Source: Akkermansiaceae bacterium (GTDB lineage: Bacteria; Verrucomicrobiota; Verrucomicrobiia; Verrucomicrobiales; Akkermansiaceae). Taken from it: a stretch of DNA of 8,261 nt. Below the pieces are notes generated by a model. The model ran no database searches. It had not been told where the DNA came from and saw only the letters and a list, made by a program, of their open reading frames with translations. A program made the translations under genes and the position numbers. This document shows, one piece after another, positions 1 to 6,411 of this stretch. The stretch covers positions 1-8,261 of the forward strand of contig JALZVD010000175.1 of NCBI GenBank assembly GCA_023300205.1. Reading direction: 5' to 3'. Every line of letters begins with the position of its first letter. The first letter of the stretch is position 1.

Positions 1-656
1 TAACAGAATATCAATCCAAACTCCCTTCTGACTCCCCAGACCTTCTCTACAACATCGCCAACTGCTATCAGAAACTCAATCAACCAGCAAAAGCCGCTCT
101 ATTCTACAACTATACACTTCTCTCAGACCCTCACCATCACCACGCTAAACACAATCTAGAACTCATTCATAAAAGACAAAACAGTATCATACCAAATACC
201 TATATAAAAAGCGGATCACTACAGGACTGGATCAGTACACTATCTATAAAAATCTATTACATCATCCTAAGTCTCTCACTCTGGACCATCGCTCTATCCA
301 TTCTCTGGCTAAAAATCATCAACCCAAAAAATAGCAATACCCGAACCACCATCACCCTCCTTGCCATCCTATCTTTATGCTCTGCCTCCCTCAGCGGCTA
401 TGCCTACATCCAGCATCCTGATAAAGAAACACTTACCCACCTCCCAATAGCCATCATCAGCCAGCCTACTAACCTATCAGAACAACCCATAACCAATAGC
501 CCAAGCATCAACAATAGCCAGATACCCATCGCCTCTGAGTGCTACATCCTCAGCTCACGAGGAACATACAGCTACATCCAACTAGCTGATAAATCTACTG
601 GCTGGGTAAGAACTAAACACCTCATGAAAGTCACTAGCCACCTACTTATTGAATAG
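1..656 (+). CDS. BatE-like TPR - transmembrane - SH3-like protein, 5' truncated
   Basis: The frame is open from base 3 to a TAG at 654-656 (217 residues seen); the start lies outside the window. Visible residues 15-55 look like a TPR unit (YNIANCYQKLNQPAKAALFY..., then an N-L-E-L helix). Two hydrophobic stretches at about 82-104 and 116-134 look like membrane helices. The last 45 residues (about 172-210) resemble a bacterial SH3 domain, with a TGWVRTKHL end typical of the last strands. The order TPR, two helices, SH3 is that of BatE proteins of Bat (Bacteroides aerotolerance-type) operons, usually the last gene after VWA proteins BatA/BatB and BatD; its precise role in those families is unsettled. 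An H-H-H-H run at residues 44-47 is an oddity of the TPR linker. The family call is from architecture only; a generic TPR/SH3 membrane protein is the alternative. The 3' end overlaps the convergent kinase gene by 15 bases. Confidence 0.62.
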   Translation, partial: TEYQSKLPSDSPDLLYNIANCYQKLNQPAKAALFYNYTLLSDPHHHHAKHNLELIHKRQNSIIPNTYIKSGSLQDWISTLSIKIYYIILSLSLWTIALSILWLKIINPKNSNTRTTITLLAILSLCSASLSGYAYIQHPDKETLTHLPIAIISQPTNLSEQPITNSPSINNSQIPIASECYILSSRGTYSYIQLADKSTGWVRTKHLMKVTSHLLIE

Positions 657-3083
657 ATCCATACATAGTGACCAACGGTCATTAAACAACGAATTCGTAC
701 CAGCCAGAATAACAGCAGCAGTGTTTGCCTTCGCTTTCTCTCCACCTAACCAGGCATAAGCAATCGCCTGCTCTAATCTTAAGTCCTTCTCAAATTTACT
801 CAACCCCCCAGCACTCAAACTCAGCCTGAGCAAATCGATCACACTACCAGTCTCCACCTCTCCCCATCTAACCTTCCTTGAACCACTAACTCCATCCACC
901 GTAAATCCTTTAGAACTAATTCCACTAAAGTTACTATATACATCCCCACCTTTAAGCTTAATCTCAGATCTAACAACTCCCTTATCCAGAGTCTCACTCA
1001 GTGTCTCAAGATAACCTGCCGCCTTTCTGCAGAGATAAACCAGCTGTTCCCTCTTCTGATTAGAACTCTCTTTTTTAAATGATTTCATCTTAAGCTTCTC
1101 GCTAACAATAACAAATCTAGCACGGCTCAAGTCATTCACTAATAGATCATAAAATACAGTCCACTCATCCTTCTCTTGCGGAGGACTACCTTCCTTCAAT
1201 TTTCTCTTTTCCTTCTCTATTCTTATAACCTCTTGCTTACGCTCATAAGCCAACCTATTTTGATGAATATCCAGCTGTATCAACCATTCTTCAAAATTAT
1301 CCACAGCTCGGCCCTTACTTTTCAACTTAGTTTGCTCACTCTTCAACAATCCCCTACGAGTAACAATCTCCTCATCCGTATTAGGTAGAAACGTCTCCAT
1401 AAATGGCCTCATCAATGCTAAATCATCTTTGTAATTAGGGATCAATGAAACATAAACTTTGAACTCCTCAGAAATCCCTACACCCTTCCCTGGTGAAAAC
1501 TCCGCTACCTTATCAAACATCTTTATAGCATCACCAATATAGCCACTCTCCCAGTTCTTCAGTGCATAAGCATACACCAGCAGCGCACCCGCCTCTGATT
1601 TTATACTAGAACCCGTATTAGACTTCATTTTCCATATCTCTAAAAGCTTTGGAATAGACTCCGCCAGACCTTGCGTAATCTCAGATGGATTCTGGACCTT
1701 CTTCTGCCCATCCGCTTCTAGATAACGTTTATTCAGCATCATTAGATTAGATCTTGCCGCAGATGAATCTCCATCTAACCAGCTAATAATCGCATTCTGT
1801 AAACCTCCCCACATAACAGAATTCATATCAAATCGATTATCTCTAGAAATTGCGCCATAGTAACTTGCCGCCTTACTATACTTCCCTTCATTCAGAGCCC
1901 TACGCCCATCACGTATTCCTTTAGACAACCTTTTTCCTACAGCTCCACCATCATCACTACCCTCCAGCCCCTCCATGACATTATCCACAGTCGTCGCATC
2001 TCCCGCTACATCATTTGCTCCACCCATCGTCAGTACCGTTATCACTCCTCCTATTGCCATTACGCAAATAGCAATAAACGCATAAAGCTTCCCCCTACTA
2101 GAAGGTTCATCATCACTCTGAGCATACTCTGACTCAACCTGCATCCCCTCATTCTCCAGAACTATCCCAGCATAATGCAGAGCATCTATAAATTCCTTAT
2201 AAGAACGAAATCGATCATCGGGAGCAAAAGCCATCGCCTTATCGATCACCGCACACGTCTCATCACCCAGCCAGCGAGCACTCTTCTTCAATGAAGGCAA
2301 ATTCATCTTAATCTGCTTCAGTTCAGTCGTAGATCGAGTCTCAGTATCAAACGGTGGCTTCCCTGATAGCGCATGGAACAAGCTTGCTCCTAATGCATAA
2401 ATGTCGCTACGGAAATCTTCCTCCAAGCCATCCAGCGTCTCTGGTGGCACATAATACGGCGTTGCCCATATCTCATCAGCCTGAGCCTTCCCCCCCTGAG
2501 TCATCAAAGCCAGACCAAAGTCCACAATCTTAACATGCCCCTCAGCATCAAATAAAATATTCCCAGGCTTTATATCACGGTGAATTAGCCCCTCCTCATT
2601 CGCGGCATTCAGCCCCTCACACACCTCTCTACCCCACTTCAAAACATCATTTTCTGAAAGACTTCCATGGCTCTGCATCTTCTGCTCTAAACTATCACCT
2701 GGAACTAACTCCATCGCGATGAAAAATCTCTTAAACGCCTGCCCTACCGTATACACCCTCACCACATGGGGATGACTAATCGCAGCAGTAATCTTCGCCT
2801 CCTGCTCAAATTGCTCAATCCTCTTTGCATCCATCGAGTAATTTTCATTCAGTATCTTAATCGCCACCTCACGACCCAAAGTCTTATCCACCGCTCCAAA
2901 TACCAAACTCATCCCCCCCACACCTTGACGTTTCCTTAAAATATAACTACCCACATCCACCTTCACCCGATTATGTGTTTGGCACTCAGGACACTCGACA
3001 TTCGTGAACGGTTGCATCATAGTTACATCCATCGCACAACCACACTCTTCGCAGTGAGCTATATTATCGTCGGTAAGATTCAT
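642..3083 (-). CDS. Membrane Ser/Thr protein kinase (Hanks type) with N-terminal zinc ribbon and C-terminal TPR-like region
   Basis: Numbering is from the ATG at 3083 (813 aa). A zinc ribbon comes first (C11-x2-C14 and C31-x2-C34). The kinase domain (about 47-303) is complete: glycine loop GVGGMSLV 54-61, VAIK lysine K76, alpha-C E95, HRDIKPGN with D170 and N175, DFG D188, PPE 213-215, and DIYALG D227. It should therefore be an active ATP-dependent Ser/Thr kinase. One membrane helix (about 334-352) follows, so the kinase is cytoplasmic and about 460 residues lie outside. That part has a TPR-like stretch at 394-415 (ALNEGKYSKAASYYGAI) and a charged, likely coiled-coil segment at about 608-632. 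I see no PASTA repeats. Start choice: in-frame ATGs at 3194, 3161 and 3143 exist, the last two with purine-rich sequence upstream. I prefer 3083 because the ribbon begins right after it, 3084-3140 is only 26% G+C, and the long form would overlap rluD. It is transcribed divergently from rluD; substrates are unknown. Confidence 0.93.
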   Translation of the reverse strand: MNLTDDNIAHCEECGCAMDVTMMQPFTNVECPECQTHNRVKVDVGSYILRKRQGVGGMSLVFGAVDKTLGREVAIKILNENYSMDAKRIEQFEQEAKITAAISHPHVVRVYTVGQAFKRFFIAMELVPGDSLEQKMQSHGSLSENDVLKWGREVCEGLNAANEEGLIHRDIKPGNILFDAEGHVKIVDFGLALMTQGGKAQADEIWATPYYVPPETLDGLEEDFRSDIYALGASLFHALSGKPPFDTETRSTTELKQIKMNLPSLKKSARWLGDETCAVIDKAMAFAPDDRFRSYKEFIDALHYAGIVLENEGMQVESEYAQSDDEPSSRGKLYAFIAICVMAIGGVITVLTMGGANDVAGDATTVDNVMEGLEGSDDGGAVGKRLSKGIRDGRRALNEGKYSKAASYYGAISRDNRFDMNSVMWGGLQNAIISWLDGDSSAARSNLMMLNKRYLEADGQKKVQNPSEITQGLAESIPKLLEIWKMKSNTGSSIKSEAGALLVYAYALKNWESGYIGDAIKMFDKVAEFSPGKGVGISEEFKVYVSLIPNYKDDLALMRPFMETFLPNTDEEIVTRRGLLKSEQTKLKSKGRAVDNFEEWLIQLDIHQNRLAYERKQEVIRIEKEKRKLKEGSPPQEKDEWTVFYDLLVNDLSRARFVIVSEKLKMKSFKKESSNQKREQLVYLCRKAAGYLETLSETLDKGVVRSEIKLKGGDVYSNFSGISSKGFTVDGVSGSRKVRWGEVETGSVIDLLRLSLSAGGLSKFEKDLRLEQAIAYAWLGGEKAKANTAAVILAGTNSLFNDRWSLCMDLFNK
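666..684. terminator. Hairpin at the convergent gene junction (possible 3' end signal)
   Basis: An inverted repeat with arms TAGTGACC and GGTCATTA (one G-U pair) and an AAC loop gives an 8-bp stem. It starts 10 bases after the stop of the BatE-like gene and lies inside the last codons of the kinase. No T-tract follows on either strand, so it is not a classic intrinsic terminator; it could instead protect the 3' end of the BatE-like mRNA or pause polymerase. It may also be chance within coding sequence. Confidence 0.35.
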
Positions 3084-3176
3084 TAAATATACACTACGTA
3101 AAAAAACCTCATCATTAAACGTAAAAACACCAAAAAGAACCATTTTCCCTCCCTTCTCCATCACCACAACTCCACC
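3084..3176. promoter_or_regulatory. AT-rich divergent intergenic region between the kinase gene and rluD
   Basis: These 93 bases separate the preferred kinase start (3083, minus strand) from rluD (3177, plus strand), so both promoters should lie here. Bases 3084-3140 are 26% G+C (15 of 57 by hand count), well below the genes, which supports a non-coding role. I find no convincing -35/-10 pair for either gene. The part nearest rluD (3141-3176) is C-rich on the + strand, which reads as a purine-rich tract on the kinase strand. A paired ACGTAAAAA element lies inside. Confidence 0.5.
3096..3131. repeat. Paired direct repeat ACGTAAAAA in the divergent gap
   Basis: ACGTAAAAA occurs at 3096-3104 and again at 3119-3127, start to start 23 bases, roughly two helical turns. 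Both copies run on through A residues into a C-containing end (CC at 3107-3108; CACC at 3128-3131). The spacing and the position between two divergent genes would suit a regulator's paired site. It could equally be chance in an A-rich stretch. Confidence 0.35.
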
Positions 3177-4097
3177 ATGAAAATAACTGTGCATGACACC
3201 ACAAAGCCAAGACTAGATAAATATCTATGTGCAGAGCTCCCTGACCTCACCCGTGCTCGTATCCAGACCCTATTAAAATCGGGTAATATCCTAGTAAATG
3301 GCGCAACAGCTAAGCCTAAGAACGCCGCGCTTTCAGGAGACATCATTACCATCCACATCCCTGAACCCATCTCACAACATGCCCAGCCAGAAGACATCCC
3401 ACTAGAAGTTCTCCACGAAGATGACCACCTCATCGTCATCAATAAAAACTCAGGTATAGTCGTCCACCCAGCGGCCGGAAACCATACAGGAACCCTAGTC
3501 AACGCCCTCCTACACCACTGCAAAGGCAAACTCGCACCAGAAGGAGGCGCAGAAAGACCAGGCATCGTCCATCGCCTAGATAAAGACACATCAGGCTGCA
3601 TCATCATAGCCAAGACAGACATCACCCACAAAGCCCTCGTCGCACAGTTCGCTGAACGTTCCACTAAGAAACAATACCTTACAGTCGTTCAAGGATCTCC
3701 TAACAAATCACAAGATCGCATCTTCACTCACATCGGCAGACACCCTGTCAACCGCATGAAAATGGCAGTCGTCAATCCAGGATCAGGAAAGAGCGCCATC
3801 ACAGACTACCACGTCCTAGGCACACTCCATCACAATGACACCAGCCTCATCCTCTGTGACCTACACACCGGCCGCACCCACCAGATCCGAGTTCACATGC
3901 TGCACATAGGCACTCCCATTCTAGCAGACCCTATTTACGCCAACGCAAACAAACAAAAATGCCACCCAGGACGGCTCATGCTTCACGCCTATAAACTCAG
4001 CATCACCCACCCCATCACCCAAGAAAGACTCCACTTCTCAGCCCCTATACCTCCAGAATATCAACCATGGTTAGAAACCACTGGCGCTAACCTATAA
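3177..4097 (+). CDS. rluD: RluA/RluD-family 23S rRNA pseudouridine synthase
   Basis: The 306-aa protein is of usual length for RluD. An S4 RNA-binding domain occupies about residues 12-60 (RLDKYL..., then SGNILVNG and the SGDIITIHIPEP end). The catalytic domain follows from about 75 (VLHEDDHLIVINKNSGIVVHP). The signature HRLDKDTSG is at 132-140 with D135 as the catalytic aspartate, and TGRTHQIRVHM is at 231-241. The family isomerises uridine to pseudouridine in RNA; RluD acts on helix 69 of 23S rRNA (U1911, U1915, U1917 in E. coli). S4 plus this motif set fits RluD best, but RluC/RluA-type specificity cannot be excluded from sequence alone. No Shine-Dalgarno precedes the ATG (upstream bases AACTCCACC). 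It is divergent from the kinase gene and separated by 108 bases from the lipoprotein operon, so it is probably transcribed alone. Confidence 0.93.
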   Translation: MKITVHDTTKPRLDKYLCAELPDLTRARIQTLLKSGNILVNGATAKPKNAALSGDIITIHIPEPISQHAQPEDIPLEVLHEDDHLIVINKNSGIVVHPAAGNHTGTLVNALLHHCKGKLAPEGGAERPGIVHRLDKDTSGCIIIAKTDITHKALVAQFAERSTKKQYLTVVQGSPNKSQDRIFTHIGRHPVNRMKMAVVNPGSGKSAITDYHVLGTLHHNDTSLILCDLHTGRTHQIRVHMLHIGTPILADPIYANANKQKCHPGRLMLHAYKLSITHPITQERLHFSAPIPPEYQPWLETTGANL

Positions 4098-4149
4098 ACC
4101 ACGATGAAAATCTTCAATAACACATCCTCTTCCCATCACAAAATCAATT

Positions 4150-4168
4150 CCCTCCGCACAGGGTTTTT
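4150..4168 (+). terminator. Weak intrinsic-terminator-like hairpin after rluD
   Basis: CCCT (4150-4153) and AGGG (4160-4163) can pair around a six-base loop, directly followed by five Ts (4164-4168). The stem is only 4 bp, so termination would be weak. It lies 52 bases after the rluD stop and immediately before the -35 of the next gene, where a terminator would be expected. Confidence 0.35.
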
Positions 4169-4170
4169 CA

Positions 4171-4199
4171 TTGGCAATTCAACTTCTCTCGCTTAGATT
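4171..4199 (+). promoter_or_regulatory. Predicted sigma70-type promoter of the lipoprotein-lptE-rsmI operon
   Basis: TTGGCA at 4171-4176 matches the -35 consensus at 5 of 6 positions. TAGATT at 4194-4199 matches the -10 at 4 of 6, with an optimal 17-base spacer. It is the only good pair I see in the 108-base gap. The expected transcription start, 6-8 bases after the -10, falls on or next to the ATG at 4206, implying a near-leaderless mRNA. The match is by eye and this phylum's promoter consensus may differ. Confidence 0.5.
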
Positions 4200-4205
4200 A
4201 TCGCC

Positions 4206-5159
4206 ATGAAATTGAAAAATGCTATTTCGCTACTCCCCCTAAGCTTTTCCACCCTATTCATCGTGCTTTCCAGCTCATGCAGTCATCCCATTAATCAACC
4301 CCTTTCTGCCACTGGACAAGCCCAAGGCCTTGAATCAAACTCAGCCTCCTCATCCTTCTCACAAGCAAAAAGTCTTCAAGCCACAGGGAATAACAAAGCT
4401 GCCATTAAAGCTTACCAGAACGTAGCAAATAAATACCCACTATCTGCCCAAGCCCCAGAAGCTCGCTATCAAGAGGCCTCTATCCTCTACTCACAAGGAA
4501 AACTCATAGATTCATTTGATGCTTACCAAAAATTCATTGATAAATACAACTCAAGTTCTCTCTATAGCTCAGCCATTCAAAAACAAGCTGAAGTCGCGCT
4601 CTCAGCAGCAAACGGTGACATCAAACACAACTTCGCCGGACTCAAAAGTAAACTCGCAGGTAGAAGCGTAGAAGCCATGCTCATCAAAGTCAGAGATAAT
4701 GCTCCATTCTCTGCTCAAGGCCCAAAAGCACAATTCGCCATCGGCAAAGTCTGGCAAGACAGAGGAGAATCCGGCCAAGCCATCAAAGGATACAAAGGAG
4801 TCCAAGAACGCTACCCTAATAACAGCCTTACCCCAGAAGCGCTCTACCGCACCGGAACCATACTCATGGCGGAAGCTGACAAAGGCAACAGAAACAAAGC
4901 CAGCCTCGACCGCGCTAAAAACGTATTCTTAGACCTCGTCCAACAATACCCTAGCCACCCACGCGCTAAAGATGCTAAACTAAAAATAGCTAAACTCAGT
5001 AAATCAGACGTCCAGCGTAGTTTTGAAATCGCAGAATTCTATCAGCAAAAAGGTCAGAATGCTTCCGCTGCATTCTACTACCGTGAAGTCATTCGCAGAT
5101 CATCCACTGGATCACTCCGCCAACAAGCTCAACAACGTCTTACTGAAATCGGCCAGTAA
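4206..5159 (+). CDS. TPR outer-membrane lipoprotein, BamD-like
   Basis: The 317-aa protein begins with a lipoprotein-type signal: KLK, a hydrophobic stretch (about 7-21), then LSSSC with C25 as the likely lipidated cysteine. Serine at -3 makes the lipobox imperfect. A Ser/Gln/Ala-rich linker follows (26-50). The remainder is helical repeats of BamD/YbgF style: residues 51-84 (AKSLQATGNNKAAIKAYQNV then KYP), 85-118 (ARYQEASILYSQGKLIDSF), 172-204 (AIGKVWQDRGESGQAIKGY then RYP), 210-250 and 270-300 (IAEFYQQKGQNASAAFYY). BamD helps insert beta-barrel proteins in the outer membrane as part of the BAM complex. E. coli BamD is about 245 aa, so this one is longer, with an extra segment at 130-170. 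The directly following lptE supports an outer-membrane assembly role. A generic TPR lipoprotein or YbgF/CpoB-like periplasmic protein is the alternative. It is the first gene of the operon. Confidence 0.78.
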   Translation: MKLKNAISLLPLSFSTLFIVLSSSCSHPINQPLSATGQAQGLESNSASSSFSQAKSLQATGNNKAAIKAYQNVANKYPLSAQAPEARYQEASILYSQGKLIDSFDAYQKFIDKYNSSSLYSSAIQKQAEVALSAANGDIKHNFAGLKSKLAGRSVEAMLIKVRDNAPFSAQGPKAQFAIGKVWQDRGESGQAIKGYKGVQERYPNNSLTPEALYRTGTILMAEADKGNRNKASLDRAKNVFLDLVQQYPSHPRAKDAKLKIAKLSKSDVQRSFEIAEFYQQKGQNASAAFYYREVIRRSSTGSLRQQAQQRLTEIGQ

Positions 5160-5167
5160 CCAACATA

Positions 5168-5686
5168 ATGTCATTTCTAAAAGCCATCACTTCATCCATC
5201 ATTATAGCTATCTCTGCTAGCCTATGCTCATGCTCCGGCTACACACTAGGAGGAGCTAGGCCTGAGCAACTCAGTCATATCGATTCCATCTACATCCCCA
5301 TGGTGGAAAATAAAACTCAAGTAATAAAGCTAGCCCCACAAACCACGAACTCACTCACACAAGCCATCAACAATGACGGAGCCTTCCAAGTATCCACCCC
5401 GGCTCAATCAGACGCCACACTCAAAGTAGTCATTGAAAAAATCGAATACAGTGAATTCAGATCATCGCGCCTAGACACCCTACTCGCAGAAGAACTCATA
5501 TCTAACATCCACGCCTCTTGGGAACTCATCGACAACCAATCCAAAGTACTCCTCTCAGGTAAATCAAATGGAGAAACAAGATTCTTCGTAGATGACAACC
5601 AGCGGCTATCGCGTGATGACTCCATACACGACGCTATCGACAAACTATCGAGAAAGATCACCTCGCGTATATCAAATGGATTCTAA
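5168..5686 (+). CDS. lptE: LPS-assembly lipoprotein LptE
   Basis: The 172-aa product is of normal LptE length. It has a signal sequence (MSFLKAITSSIIIAISAS) ending in LCSC, with C22 the likely lipidated cysteine, then the family hallmark SGYTLGG at 23-29. A strand of the type IYIPMVENKT follows (41-50), then alternating strand/helix segments. LptE is the outer-membrane lipoprotein that plugs and helps fold LptD, the barrel that places LPS on the cell surface. LptE is poorly conserved, so the call rests on lipobox, GY-x-LGG, length and context. It starts 8 bases after the BamD-like gene's stop and ends 19 bases before rsmI. There is no Shine-Dalgarno (upstream AACCAACATA). A generic LptE/DUF-type lipoprotein is the only other option I would consider. 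Confidence 0.83.
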   Translation: MSFLKAITSSIIIAISASLCSCSGYTLGGARPEQLSHIDSIYIPMVENKTQVIKLAPQTTNSLTQAINNDGAFQVSTPAQSDATLKVVIEKIEYSEFRSSRLDTLLAEELISNIHASWELIDNQSKVLLSGKSNGETRFFVDDNQRLSRDDSIHDAIDKLSRKITSRISNGF

Positions 5687-5705
5687 CAAAATCTAAACAA
5701 ACATC

Positions 5706-6401
5706 ATGATCTACTTCGTACCTACACCCATCGGAAATCGTGATGACATGACTCTCCGTGCCATCGACACACTGAAAAATGTCGACCTCATCACCTGCGA
5801 AGACACCCGCCACTCGCGCCCGCTACTAGAGCACTACGATGTCTCTAAGCCCCTCATCGCACTACATGATCACAATGAAGCCAAGAAAACTCCAGACCTC
5901 ATAGAACAAGCCAAGAACGGCTCAAACATCGCCGTCATTACAGACGCAGGCATGCCAGCAGTCTCAGACCCTGGCTACCGCTTACTCCGCGCATGTATCG
6001 AGAATGACATCGAATACACCGTCCTCCCAGGACCATCAGCAGTCCTCACCGCACTAGTCGGATCAGGTTTCCCCGTCCACGCATTCTTCTACGGAGGCTT
6101 CCTCTCAGTTAAAAAAGGCAAACGCGGCAAAACACTCACAACCGCTGCAGAATCACAAAACACCTCCATCTTCTTCGAGTCTCCACACCGCATACTCTCC
6201 ACCCTAGAGATCCTCTCCACATCACACCCAGATCAGCAAGTCTGCATCGCTCGTGAACTCTCTAAGAAATTTGAAACCTACCACCGTGGCACCGCAAAAG
6301 AACTCTTCGACCACTTCTCCCTTCACAAAGCCAAAGGAGAAATCGTCTTCCTAGTCGCCCCTCAAGACTTTAAATCCCCACCAAAGCCATCCCAACCATA
6401 A
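5706..6401 (+). CDS. rsmI: 16S rRNA (cytidine-1402 2'-O)-methyltransferase RsmI
   Basis: The 231-aa protein carries the full run of RsmI (YraL, tetrapyrrole-methylase fold) motifs: PTPIGNRDDMTLRAI at 6-20, CEDTRH 31-36, LHDHNE 53-58, TDAGMPAVSDPG 79-90, LPGPSAVLTAL 107-117, FFESPHR 156-162, ARELSKKFE 182-190 and KGEIV 210-214. The family uses S-adenosylmethionine to methylate the 2'-O of C1402 in the 30S decoding centre. Two oddities: M83 stands where a threonine is usual (DAGTP), and the protein stops soon after the core fold, lacking the roughly 50-residue C-terminal region of the 286-aa E. coli enzyme. It ends in a proline-rich tail (SPPKPSQP). No Shine-Dalgarno precedes the ATG (upstream TAAACAAACATC). 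The 19- and 10-base gaps make it part of the operon. Confidence 0.95.
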   Translation: MIYFVPTPIGNRDDMTLRAIDTLKNVDLITCEDTRHSRPLLEHYDVSKPLIALHDHNEAKKTPDLIEQAKNGSNIAVITDAGMPAVSDPGYRLLRACIENDIEYTVLPGPSAVLTALVGSGFPVHAFFYGGFLSVKKGKRGKTLTTAAESQNTSIFFESPHRILSTLEILSTSHPDQQVCIARELSKKFETYHRGTAKELFDHFSLHKAKGEIVFLVAPQDFKSPPKPSQP

Positions 6402-6411
6402 CTCTAACACC

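Noticed and set aside
132..152. CAC/CAT repeat coding four histidines (and a fifth soon after) in the BatE-like gene
   Set aside because: Too short for a tandem repeat call and no paired metal motif; recorded only as an oddity of that gene.
1176..1388. Open frame of 70 codons on the + strand within the kinase gene
   Set aside because: Leu/Ser/Thr-rich shadow of the kinase's charged helix region; no motif or upstream signals.
3086..3091. TATATT on the minus strand as a -10 box for the kinase
   Set aside because: It ends 2 bases before the preferred ATG, which would place the transcript start inside the gene; no -35 match at the right distance.
3161..3664. Open frame of 167 codons on the minus strand opposite rluD
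   Set aside because: It lies wholly over strongly conserved rluD codons; its translation is rich in Trp, Met and Ser with no recognisable motif.
4699..5220. Short + strand frames inside the BamD-like and lptE genes
   Set aside because: They run out of frame through lipoprotein codons and show no domain or separate start signal.
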